Assembly (NCBI GenBank): GCA_033060915.1
Contig: CM065378.1
Location: 7,871,501-7,935,500, forward strand
Reading direction: 5' to 3'
Length of the DNA stretch: 64,000 nucleotides
From: Euryodendron excelsum
Lineage: Eukaryota > Streptophyta > Magnoliopsida > Ericales > Pentaphylacaceae
The translations under genes were made by a program, and so were the position numbers. How positions within the stretch are numbered: the first letter of the stretch is position 1; each line of letters starts with the position of its first letter. Of this stretch, positions 1 to 10,490 are shown in pieces. The notes beneath the pieces are model-generated. The model was not told where the DNA came from. It was given only the letters and a program-made list of their open reading frames with translations, and searched no databases.

Positions 1-153
1 TGGGCGTAACTGAAACGGGTTGGAAATAGCCTCTCTATATGCAATAGGATCTTTTATTTTTTTTTTTTGAAAAAGTTTACCATCATCCTGATGCTCAATA
101 GCGGACTGATAATGCTAGATGTGCAATCATCTCCAACCACACAACCCCACACC

Positions 154-477
154 CCCATTTTGACTCAAAGAAGATAAATAATTTTTTGGTTGATTTGATT
201 GATATTTTATCAATTTTCTCTTTTTTAGTTGCTTCATTATTGAAGAATCCTTATACCACAAATTACACAAAAAAAATGAAAGACGAGAAAGGAAGAGCAG
301 AGGTGCCCCGCACCCAACACCCAAAACAATTTTGAATCATAGAAGATCAATAATTTTTTGGTTGATTTGTATTGATATTTTATCAATTTTCTCTTTTTTA
401 GTTGCTTCATTATTGAAGAATCCTTTTACCACAAAGTACACAAAAAAAATGAAAGACGAGAAAGGAAGAGCCGAGGT
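154..477. repeat. Tandem duplication, two copies of about 172 bp
   Basis: The stretch from about 154 to 305 recurs from about 326 to 477 with only a few differences; both copies contain the core ttttggttgattt and the block gaaagacgagaaaggaagag. The offset is 172 bp. Short ORFs here arise from the repeat and look non-coding. Positions 1-153 hold nothing I can assign. Confidence 0.9.
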
Positions 478-809
478 GAACAAAACCATTCATCGTAATA
501 ACAAGCATAGAAAGAAACACATAGGTCTTTCATTGGCAGCAAACACTGCTTAAAGAATAGGTCATTGGTGATATTAACAAGAATAATGAACCCACTATTA
601 GTAGAATTGGCTGTGAGAGAGAGAGTGTGTGTGTTTGCATGAGGCTGAGGACTAAACTAGGACCCCACGGATAAGAACCCAAGAGTTGTTTTAATGAAAT
701 TGGTGGAACCATCATGACATGTCCCAAGTATTTTTCTTTTTTGGTAATGCTATACAAATAAAAAATTCATATAGAACGACGTGCTTGAATGAGAGTCTCT
801 TACTTCAAA

Positions 810-963
810 ACAAAATAGCTACAATAATAATTTTTAATTACAAAACTACTACAACCACATCATTCTGGTTCATGATTCTTTTAAAAATAAAACAACTACA
901 ATAATAATTTTTAATTACAAAACTACCACAGCCATATCATTCTAGTGCATGATTTTTTTTTTT
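810..963. repeat. Direct repeat, two 77-bp units
   Basis: The sequence acaataataatttttaatta followed by caaaactac and an atcattct block occurs at 821 and again at 898, an offset of 77 bp with few mismatches. It lies inside the copy A segment and is non-coding. Confidence 0.85.
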
Positions 964-1308
964 AAAAATTCTAGAAGAATAACATTTTTCTTTTCTGTTA
1001 CTTTGACTCCATGATCCATTACCATTTAACCAGTTGGGCTAATACAGCTGGCTAGAGTCCTTCTCCTTTTTTTGGTAGATCAAGAGATCCACACTTATCC
1101 CCATCAAAATTATTCAATTCTTGACTTTAGGCAACTGTATAAAAACTCTACCCAAGTTTTGCTAAGTTGAAAAGGAGCATGAAGTAGAAGTGTACAACTT
1201 GTGCAATGTCGGCTATACGAGTTCAAGTTTTTTGTGGTGCGTGAAGTATTCTTAAGAGAAAACAGTTACACTGGTGTCAATCACTCTAAAGACAGACCTG
1301 TGTAGCTA

Positions 1309-1515
1309 GTGGCGGACCTAAGATTGTAGGTGAGGAGGGGACAAGGTAAAAAAAAAAAAATTTCATTTCAAAGGAGGGTAAGGTAAAATTTAAATTTTGG
1401 GGGAACCATTAATCTATATTTTTTTTCCTAAATATTCAAAAATCTATAAGCGTTTAAGAAAATTTTGAAAATTTTAAAGGGCCGTGGCCCCTGCCACCCC
1501 CTTCATCCACCAATG
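1309..1515. mobile_element. Probable short fold-back element (MITE-like)
   Basis: The left edge reads gtggcggacctaag and the right edge, reverse complemented, reads cattggtggatgaag, so the ends are imperfect inverted repeats about 205 bp apart. The interior is A/T-rich, with a ggccgtggcccc block near the right end, as in common plant non-autonomous DNA elements. A clean target duplication is not visible, so the family is not assigned. Confidence 0.4.
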
Positions 1516-2388
1516 TGCGTAGGCAATTTGTACCTTAACAAGTACACAGGTTCTCCAACTTCATTTAAAAAAAAAAATCACCTTTAGCTGTATTTGGAGG
1601 AAAATCCTTTTTACACAGCATTTCACACCACCCACAATCCCTTTGTCTTGTTAGAGTATCTCCAAGGGCTGAGTTAAACCCATCCCTTTAGCTATTTTAA
1701 AGAGTAGATGGCTCATTTCATACCTCCAACTGGCTTGGTACTTCACTCCCTAGTTTATTTTTCATCAAAATGGCTCTCCATAGCTAGCAAGTGCATTTGG
1801 CTCTCCTCTGTATATTTTCCTCCTCCACTGTGTTTCTCCAACCATTTGGCAGGACTTGCAAAAGCTATGGTTCTTCTTCTTCACCAGGTATGGCTCTCTC
1901 TCTCTGCACCGTCCCTCTTCCCTCTCTCTCACCGTCCTTCCCTCCCTCCTTCACTCGTCCTTTCCCCCATCTCATTTATCGGAATTGTATTAAAGAAACA
2001 AAGTGCTAGGGCTTGGGAAACACGGTTCAATTTTTGCTGATTCGAAGTCAAATCCCATGTCTGCTCTTTTTTTTTTTCTAGCTTGTATATTGAATATATA
2101 GTGTATATTTAGGAGGCATTTGCCACGGCCAAACAAATATAAAAATTTTTGAGAAAATCTTTGACAGGAAGAAAATTACTCCCAAACAAACGAAGAATTT
2201 TAATTGCAAATCTTTCTCCGCATAAGTGTGCTTAACAGATTTTAAAGCCCTAGCTTGAAAAGGAACCTGCCAAAATTTTGATGAATGAAAGATCTCAGAT
2301 ATGAAGTACATGAATTGTATATTTATCTATGTAGATATATGTATATAATGAATATATGTGTGCCTATATAGCATGAGTGAAAGAGTTG

Positions 2389-2390
<2 letters not shown>

Positions 2391-2429
<39 letters not shown>
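2391..2429. repeat. (GA)n microsatellite
   Basis: An uninterrupted GA dinucleotide run of about 39 bases. Confidence 0.95.
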
Positions 2430-2431
<2 letters not shown>

Positions 2432-2824
2432 TTGAGTGAAATTTGTATCCTCACATACATATAACAGTGTGGTGAGCATGTGTTGTGAGCTAGAGAAAAA
2501 CAGAGCTTGTACGACTCTCTTGTAGCAAAAAATTTAGAGAGGGGGATAAGTTTGGGAGGCTGATCTGCTCTGTCAAATTGAATGAGAAAAAGGTCGGTAA
2601 AGGGAGTAAAGTTAGTGAAGAATCCTCAGTTTTTTAATGCTTGGATGTGTCTATTTGTTCCGGAGATTTCTACACTATGTTTTTGGTGAAGTTCTTAATT
2701 AAGATTTATTTATGAAAATGACAATTTAGAATAGTTGGTTCATGACAGTTTTTAATTGACAGGAGGTGCACGACCTTCAAAAAGGAGCGAAAATACAGAG
2801 GAACGATCAAACACGTTGATGTCA

Positions 2825-3515
2825 TTATGAAGTCATTGACTCTAAAATAATAGTTGGCTCATGAATGTGACCACAATACATACCTTTCAACACTGTCGGA
2901 TAATTATTCCATTTCCAATGCATACAGTCAATGCTTCCTAACATTTCAGGAAAACCACGATTTGTACCCACCGCTAATAATCCAGCAATATCCTCATCGT
3001 TTGGTGATTTCAAGTACTCGTCTAAAAAAATTGCAACCATTGCGGTCATAAACCTTTTTAGATTCCCAACTGCTGTGCTTTCGTCGATCCTAACATAATC
3101 ATCTACAGAATCTGCTACCACTCCATAAGCTAGCATTCTTATAGCAGCTGTCACCTTTTGGAGCACAAATAAGCCTATAATTCCAACTGCATCTTTTTTT
3201 TGGGACAAAATACGGATCATAATTTTCCACCATCGCTAAAATACGAAGAAAAAGACATCAATTCATTTGAAACCTCCTCCTAAATAGATTAGGGGGATAT
3301 GTTGGTGTTTCTACAAAATAGTCTTGATAGAGTCGCTTGTGGCCATGGACTCAATCACGAGAAATAATTGCATGACCTTGAACAGAGCCACGGTGTAATC
3401 CTCATCTTTCGCTATTGAGCCTTTCTTCTTCCAACCTCGCAATTGTTACGATCTTCGCTTCATCATCGGAGTTTGAGTCGTTGAGGATCATTTTCATTAC
3501 ATTATTGTGAGCCAT
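2825..3515 (-). pseudogene. PIF/Harbinger transposase fragment (DDE_Tnp_4 / plant transposon protein type)
   Basis: The minus strand encodes a 131-residue stretch (3220 to 2825) with the family block GFPEMLGSIDCMHWKWNN, followed by GMYCGHIHEPTIILE; the aspartate in SIDCMHW is the first catalytic DDE residue of this family. Upstream on the same strand, after a frameshift near 3225, residues such as YQDYFVETPTYPP and RRRFQ correspond to the usual N-terminal region, which opens at an ATG at 3515. The protein stops shortly after the first catalytic block, so the remaining acidic residues and about half of the normal length are missing. It cannot be an active transposase. Confidence 0.85.
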
Positions 3516-4211
3516 AAAAAATAAGGAAAGAATCAATATGAAAGTAGCTAGATTTGTGGTTCATAAAAGTAAAATGATAGAAAGGTCTTATTTATACAAG
3601 ATTTTGAAGAATGTAGCCAGTGAAAATATAGTTGTTGCAAATATGACCATTGGACTTTTTTGCTCTTACATTGACTTGGTAAATGGAACGATCCTAGCTA
3701 CAAACCAAAAGTAACCAAAAAATATACATATAATACTGGGCATTGCATAAAGGTAAAGGACAATGGTTAACAATACTATAAATCTTCAAGACCGTTTTGC
3801 CCCTGGTGGGTCGGTCGTCTTTTCCAACCACGCTTGCTCTGGGTATCAAACCGGCAACTTCTTGGAACATTCTAGCTAATATTTCCAAGCCTTAAGCCTT
3901 TTTCTGGGACATTCCAAGTCCATCCCAGCAGCTTTCCGGTTCAATTGACCGTTTTACCTTTAATAGCCTGGTCAACCCTTCCAACACATCCTGACATTAT
4001 TTTTCAACTCTACTACCCTTGAGACACTATTCTAAGGGTTCATGTTCTTTTCCGGCCCTCCAGGCTATTCCCAACCCTTTAAATCATTCCCGAACTTTTT
4101 GAAGTCACTTCTAGTGAAGTCAAGCTAAAAATTGCATGGTAGTCACTAGTACAACCGCCCAAATCTTTGAAAGATACGTCGTTTACCGACCTTAAAAGTT
4201 TCTTAAGTGGC

Positions 4212-4331
4212 TGGCGCCACTAGTAGTGGTGCCAAGCCAAAAAATGGCCTGGCGCCACTAAATGGCGCCAATATAAAGTTTTGTCTGGCGCCACTGTAGC
4301 AGGCGCTAGTTCAGTCTTCTGTCTATAAATA
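4212..4331 (+). promoter_or_regulatory. TGGCGCCA palindrome array and TATA box of the long LTR
   Basis: Exact TGGCGCCA palindromes start at 4212, 4250, 4263 and 4286, with variants at 4227 (TGGTGCCA) and 4301. A TATAAATA box follows at 4324-4331. This is the LTR promoter. In the reversed copy the corresponding TATA lies at about 27658-27665 and only one exact palindrome survives (27697-27704); the others show base changes. GGCGCC resembles an E2F core, but binding is not shown. Confidence 0.7.
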
Positions 4332-5229
4332 CAAAGCCTCCTCCAGCATGAAAAAGGTCCGCAAACACAGTCCAAAAACTCTATTTTTTGAATTACAGAA
4401 CTCGAAGCCCTTCCAAACTCTAGTTTTCTTTATGTTCTTCAAATCCTAGTCTCCATATACAAAATCCTAGGCCCTATACTCTTAACCTTCGCATACATAC
4501 ACTCATATACACTCATATACTAGCCTCTGAAGCCTCCATTGAAGACTTGAAGTGCTATAACTTGGAAGCTCTTGAAAATCAAAGTAAGCAATCAAACAAA
4601 GCAAATAACGCAAGCAAAACAAAGAAGACACAAGGTAGGCTTCCTATTTACGTTTACGCAATTCCCCCCTCTCTCTTCTCTCTCCTGACCCACTTGGGTT
4701 TTCTACTATTTTAATCCCCATCTTCTACCCCCCCTTTTTTGCATGCTTGAAACATGGGACTCCCTGGTTCATGTGTAGGAATGGGCTATTGAAAGTCATC
4801 GTGTCGAGGGCTTTCTCTTAGTCTAACCGAAGACCATGTGGGTTCGACCCCCTTAATTATGTGGTGAAGCTTTTAACCTTGTATGTTCACGACCCCCCTT
4901 TGCATTGTGCATATCATATTCATGTATCTCGCTAAAACTTATTTTTTTAAACTTGTTTTTTTTCAAACTTGCATCAAAATTGTTTTCAAAATTTGCATTA
5001 AAATCTTCTTCTTCTAAAATTGTTTTCAATATCACAATCTTAAATTGATTCTAGCCCTTCCATGGTTAGGATTGCTTTAGGAAAGTGTTATATTTAAAGT
5101 GACCAGTATGGTCCATATTTTTAAATTTTTGTTGTTGTCAAAACCGCAATCCTAGAGTGATCATAGTCTTTCCATGGTTAAGATCGTTTTAGAAAAGTGA
5201 GACATTTTTAGAGATTTGTTCAAGTCTAC

Positions 5230-6930
5230 ATTTTATCCTCTTTCCAAAATCTCTTTTTTAAATCCTTTCCAAAATCTCTTTACAAATCCACTTTCCAAAA
5301 CTCCTTTTCAAATCTATTTCCTAAGAACTCTTTTCGAAACATCCCTTTCCAAAATCTCTCTTTCCAAATAGTTCTTTCTTTCCAAAAAACCTATTTTTCA
5401 AAATTCTTTTTTCTTGGGGCCCAAGTCAAGCCCTAGAATTCTTGGTTAGGAAACCTTACTTTTAACTTCCTATTTTGGCCTCAAAACCTAGGTTTCTAAA
5501 ACCTTCTTTTTAAATTAAAATCATATATTTCTAAAACCTAATTTTCATACCAAAATCTATAGATTTCCAAATCCTATTTTTCATTTCAAATCAATATCCT
5601 TACAAATTTAAGATTCCCACAACTCTACCTTTCCAATTCCACGTCAAATATAATCTTTCAATTTAGGAAACCAAATCCAATCTTGCAACTTAGGAAACCA
5701 AATTGAATCTTCCGTTTTTGGAAACAAAATCAAATCATCTCCTTTTGAAAATAAAATTTAATCTTTTATTTTAGGAGATATAATCTAAATCTTTCATAAT
5801 CAAACCCTTCCTAATTCCAACCTTTCCTATTTCATACCTTTCCAAAATCCTAAACTTTTTCAAATTTCGAATCTTTCTTAAATCAAACTTTCTAAATTCC
5901 AAATCTTTCCAAAACTTAAACCTGTTCAAATCAAAGACTTTCCAAAATATAAGTCTTTCTAAATTTTAAATCTTTCTTAATTCTAACTTTTTAAATTCAA
6001 ATCTCTCCAAAATAAACTTTTACCTAAAATGAAACTTTCGTAATTTCAAAATTTTCTAAATTCAATCTTTCGTAGACTCCAACTATCCATGTTTTCTAAA
6101 TCAAACTTTTCAATTAAATCTTTCTTAATCTCAAGTCCTTCCTAAGTCTTATCTTTCCTAAGTCTAGGTTTTTCAAAATCAAGCTTTCCGAAGTCAAACT
6201 TCTTAAGTTCAAATCAAATTCAATTCAATTACATGTTTCAACCCTAGGTCACCTAAGTCCTAGGATGCCTAAACCTTAGTTCAACCCTAACCCTAAAGTT
6301 AGGAAGCCTTCAGCTTTTTTCTAAAAACTCTTTTCCAAACCAAGATGGTTTTAAAACTTCAGTTCAATTCAGGATGTTTTCAAAAACTCTATGTTTCCAA
6401 ATTAAGTTCCAAAGTCAATTCTAAGGTCTATTTCAAATTCTCAAGTTATATTTTAGATTAAAGTCCAATCTTTTTAAATCTTTCAAGTCAATTTCAAATC
6501 AAGTCCAATCTTTTCAATCTTCAAATCCATGTTCCGAATCAAACTCTTTTCAAATCAAATTTTCTATCAGACTCTCATCAACTACGACTGACCTGATTTC
6601 CAAAAAGGGATACGTAGGCAACCCTCATGGGTCAGGTCATAACTTTTCTCAAGTCCCGAATGCCATAAGTATTTTTAAATTTCCAATTTTATGATCTATT
6701 TCAAGTTTCTAATTTCAAAATCTATTTTCAAATCTTCAATTCCAATTTCCAATACTTTCTTTCCAATTTCAAACTTCACATCTTCTTTTTAAATCTATTT
6801 TCAAAATCAAATCTTTCCTTCGGATCTATCTTTTCAAATCCATTTAAATTTCAAATCAAATCTATCTTTTCAAATCAAATCAAGTTCTTTTTAAATCTAT
6901 TTTTCAAAATCAAGTCTTACTCTTGCACTT
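5230..6930. repeat. Strand-asymmetric low-complexity LTR core
   Basis: About 1.7 kb built from degenerate short words such as tttccaaatc and ttcaaatc, pyrimidine-rich on the plus strand with almost no G. The mirror region at about 24930-26900 is correspondingly purine-rich. No ORF of note is present. It looks like slippage-expanded low-complexity sequence within the LTR. Confidence 0.8.
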
Positions 6931-7731
6931 GCATATCATGCATCATGTCAACTTCTTTTCAAAGTTTTTTTCTAAAGTGGATAGTTTTGGATATTTATTA
7001 ATCAAAGACTCTAATGAGTGAACCTAGGATGAATAGACATGTAAGTACCGCAAGGGCGGGGTAGGGTGATGGCTTAGTGCGTCTTCCCTATACGTAACCA
7101 ACCTCTGAACCTAGATCACTGTATTCAAAGACCAAATGGAGTTATTTTCAAAAAGGGTTTAAATATTTTCAAATGTTGCCAAACAACCTATTTTTTCAAA
7201 ATCCATCTCTTGAGGAAGTTTTTCAAAATCTTTTCAAAAAACTCTAAGTGTAATATTTGGATTGTGCTTAGTTTTAGGTGACCTAACTCACCTTAATCAA
7301 GTTAGGTGGCGACTCCAAATTGTTTTTTCAAAAGCCGTTATTCCAATCAATTTCAATTTCAAATTCAAATCTAGTCGTACTCGTCCTTCTAGGAGGATGA
7401 GTTCTAACGAGAGAGCACTGTGTTTTTCTCACTTGTCTTTTTCAAGTGCAAAAAATCGAGGCGTGACAGGACAAATGCCATACGAGATGAATGGTCCATG
7501 ACATAGCCAGAGGAGCCCTCGATTAGATTGTGGCCACACCCTTTGCAGAGGAAATTAAGGCCCACCGACCTCCAAAAAAATTTACACTGCCAAAATTTAC
7601 ACCCTATGATGGGAATTCAGATCCCGTAAGTCATGTTCAACACTACAAATAGATTATGGCGTTGTGGAGCAGAGACGAGTCCTTAATGTGCCGACTTTTT
7701 CCATCAAGTCTTGGAGAAGTAGCTTTACGAT

Positions 7732-9305
7732 TGACTCGCTCCAAAAACAACAAAATGGAGTTAGTGCCCCGCAAGAGTACGGGGGTCACGATAAAGTATA
7801 AATCGGTAATCTGGTATCGTTCTCTCCCAAGGGACCCAGCCAAATATAGGCTCTAGCACTCAACTCATACTAATCTAACCTAGGATTGATTTGCAATTAT
7901 GTGGGGAATTGGATCTAAAATAAAATGAAAAATAAAAGGACCGAAAATCTTTAGATTTTTGATGGGGTTTTGATTTACTAAACTAGTGCAATGAAAATTA
8001 AAGCAATTAACTAGGCAATTGATTTAAATGTAAAACAATTAAAATGAAAAACTTTGATATGATTGATTCAATTCACCAATTCACAACAAGAATTTCAATA
8101 GGGGATTTTTATAACTCAAATCAAGAAGCACACCATGGATTCTTGATTCGGAAGATTTTGACTATAAAACCTTGGGTTTATATTTAGTTGAGTGTATAAA
8201 TTGCAACATTTAATAGAACCATAGAAACAAACCTAGAAATGTGTAAGATTTATACCAATTATTGAATTGTGCATAAATATTACCAAATGAGTTATGAATC
8301 TAAGTTTTCAAATAAATCCAACACTCAACCGAATAGAACAATAGAAATATAGGAATAAAACTTTGAAGTTCATGAATTCCCATTGAAATACTTGAAGATC
8401 TTTGGTGGATCTTCACAATCACACCCAAGATAAATCTAACTACTTGAATTCATCATAAAAGTATGTAGAAATCTAAAGAAGGCATGAAGAGAATTAAATC
8501 TAAAATTTACTTGAAGATTTAGAGTGTTTGGATACAAGAAAAATATAAGAAAGTGCAAGAAAGTGAAAAAAATACAATACAATGAAAGGAAATTACAAGT
8601 TCTACTCCTATATTACCATTACAAAGCTAAATCTAAGCTAAAAATGAAGAAAAGTGGAAAAAACCAACCTTGGAGGAGCTCTCCCGCCGCCTCCTTGCTA
8701 AAACTAACTCTAACTACACAAAAAACCTATAAAAAAACCCTAAAAACGCCGCTTCATACGCAAAAAATACAATCTGGATGAACAGTAACCGTCCGAATAC
8801 CGTTCGAACGGTGAGTCTGATGGCTGTTTGAAGTGTGTTCGAACGGTGCATTCGAACGGGTGAATAGTAACCGTCCGATGAATAGTACTCGTTCGATGAA
8901 CAGTAACCATTCGGACGGGTACTATTCATCACTATTCAACATAGAAATTTTGAACCTTTATTTGATCACCTTAAAGGACGATTCAGCCAATGCACATTAT
9001 AGGAAAGATTGTAGAGCTTGAAGTCTTCTTTCCAATGATGCAAAAATCAACTCAATCGGACATCGAAGTAAAAAGATATGGCTAGAATACCGAGACAGGT
9101 CTAAATTTTCATGAATAAATTATTCGCCTTGAACCCGTTTTGATTATTCTTATTTTATTTTTGCCTTTATTAGCTTATATAACCTACAAAACACATACAA
9201 AACATACTCAAACAAATATCTAACTAAAATAAGATAATTAATTGTAATATAAGTCCAACAAAGTATAAATTAAAGGCTTATGATTACACTTTTAGGGTGT
9301 AATCA
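7732..9305 (-). mobile_element. Solo Athila-type LTR (minus strand)
   Basis: On the minus strand it runs from TGATTACACCC (9305) to GAGCGAGTCA (7732), with canonical TG...CA ends, 1574 bp. Flanks acgat and acggt form a 5-bp target duplication with one mismatch, and the Tat gag frame is continuous across it. Start, end and internal palindromes match the 5' LTR at 35682-37241. No internal element is attached, so it is a solo LTR left by recombination. Confidence 0.85.
8788..8920 (-). promoter_or_regulatory. CCGTTCGAACGG palindrome cluster in the solo LTR
   Basis: An exact palindrome CCGTTCGAACGG sits at 8800-8811. Related words lie nearby: gttcgaacggtgc near 8837, attcgaacggg near 8850, accgtccgatg near 8870, and attcggacggg near 8910. 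Measured from the LTR start (9305) the cluster lies 385-517 bp in, the same place as in the LTR at 35682. Confidence 0.75.
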
Positions 9306-10490
9306 ACGGTGGTTTGACAAGTTGCTGTCTAGTTTAATAGAAAGTTAGAGACAACTCGCCAAGCTATTCATCGCTTGTTTCAATGCAAATAGCAAGCAAC
9401 TCAAGGAGGTAGACTACTTGCCAACCTTACAGAAGAAGGATGGAGAAGGCTTGTGAGCATAAGCAAAACGCTACTAAGAGGCTTACAACGAAATTGAGGA
9501 ATGCAGTAAGCAACTAGCCATAGCACATTTCAAGATCAGCCTACCAAGGATCATTAGTTGAGGCAATCCCTGATGAACAAGTCAACAACTGGGGTATAAG
9601 ACCTGATGTTGAGAATTGAGCAGTATGCCAGAATCGAGGAAGATTCCTTAGAGCTGATCCAAGAGAAGGTTGATGAGAAGTCGAAAAAGAAAGATGAAAG
9701 GGAGACCAAGAAGCCTCGACACGAAGAAAACAACAATCGGGGGAAAAAAAGCGAATGAAGGGGTTAACATGGTTTTTAAAGACCCTATCTATAAAATTAC
9801 TCTAGATTCGGGACAAGCCATTCTTCAAATGGCCACGAAAATTGGCAGGAGACCCCATAGCTTGGGACCAAAGAAAGTTTTCCTCCTACCACAAGGAAAA
9901 GGAGCGCCAAACAAGATGATGCCCCACAGAAGGAAGAACTGGCAAAAGCTGGCCACCTTGACCAGTACATCAATTGGGAGAAAACTAAGCGGGAAGCAAA
10001 ATAGAGCAAGCAAGATGATGCCCCACAGAAGGAAGCTTGGATAGAGCCACCCCAAGTAATTGCAGTATTGCATAGATCAACAGGGTCAGCAAAGGTAGAT
10101 CGTCACATGTATCAAGCGGAGATCCAAAAAGTAGCACACCTGAGGCAAGTAATACAAATCTAGCCTCCAACGTAGAAGGTCAAAATCGACAGCAGTGTTG
10201 AGGCCATAACCTTTACTGATGATGATTTAATAGGAGTTCAGACACCTCATAATGATGCACTGGTGGTGACACCGTGATTGGGGGATTGCGACGTCAAGAG
10301 AATTTTGATCGATCAAGAGAGGTCGTCTAAAGTCATGTATTACAACTTCTTTAAAAAGTTAGAGTTAAAAGATTCTGACCTGCAGCCATCCTTTAACCTT
10401 CTGATTGGCTTCAGTTCAAACCCAGTTTGGCTGTTAGGAAATGTGACAATCCTAGTAACCGCATGAGGAATTACACTTTAGATAGAGTTC

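Larger units (their letters stand above)
541..1650 (+). other. Copy A of the LRK10L upstream segment (no gene attached)
   Basis: This non-coding stretch matches the region upstream of the receptor kinase gene at 59082. Shared blocks include cactgcttaaagaatagg (about 543 and 56604), a block around 1010 with gactccatgatcca (also near 56885), a block around 1165 with gttgaaaaggag (also near 57020), and tttcacaccacccacaa (about 1620 and 58103). It is therefore a relic of a duplicated cluster unit. No receptor kinase exon follows; a transposon remnant begins at 1651. Base composition is AT-rich and no convincing ORF is present. Confidence 0.75.
1651..3785 (-). mobile_element. Decayed PIF/Harbinger DNA transposon (approximate limits)
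   Basis: The copy A homology ends just before 1651, where TTA (the usual Harbinger target trinucleotide) is followed by gagtatctccaagggct, a terminal sequence type common in plant Harbinger elements. A minus-strand transposase fragment lies at 2825-3515. The other terminal inverted repeat is not visible and was probably lost where the element abuts the truncated LTR near 3785. Positions 2040-2820 hold a pyrimidine-rich tract, a GA microsatellite and otherwise nothing recognisable. The limits are inferred. Confidence 0.5.
3785..7468 (+). mobile_element. Truncated long LTR of a Tat/Ogre-like gypsy element (plus strand)
   Basis: The segment is the reverse complement of most of the LTR at 12668-29252. 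Shared blocks include the ggaagacgcactaagcc region (near 7070-7090 here, 24830-24850 there), the tggcgccac cluster, and the terminal segment with ctctcgttagaac. It ends at 7468 with gaggcgtgaca, which gives the canonical CA end, and contains gtggcgactcc about 160 bp before that end, as in Tat-type LTRs. The TATA box at 4324 sets the plus orientation. Homology ends near 3785, so roughly the first kilobase of the LTR is missing. Small ORFs inside it (for example 7262-7501) are chance. Confidence 0.8.
7469..10490 (+). pseudogene. Tat element gag-protease remnant (interrupted 7732-9305)
   Basis: Plus-strand translation gives gag capsid residues such as PPKKFTLPKFTPYDG followed by SDPVSHVQHYK (near 7575-7650). 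The capsid frame runs into the solo LTR at 7732 and resumes at 9306 with WFDKLL. A charged linker follows (9600-10040), including a 27-bp direct repeat with gatgatgccccacagaagg at about 9915 and 10014. Aspartic protease-like sequence lies at 10258-10460, with NDALVV, VKRILID and LLIGFSSNPVWLLG. The usual D-x-G-S catalytic run is altered (ILIDQERSS). Numerous stops make it non-functional. Confidence 0.75.

Noticed and set aside
3785..7468. Interpreting this LTR as the 5' LTR of the Tat element that follows it
   Set aside because: No primer binding site follows 7468, and the Tat 3' LTR starts TGTGGGCCCAATG, which does not match the family of this LTR.
9797..10170. Minus-strand hydrophobic ORFs at 9797-10170
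   Set aside because: They are antisense to the charged Tat gag linker and contain no known domain.
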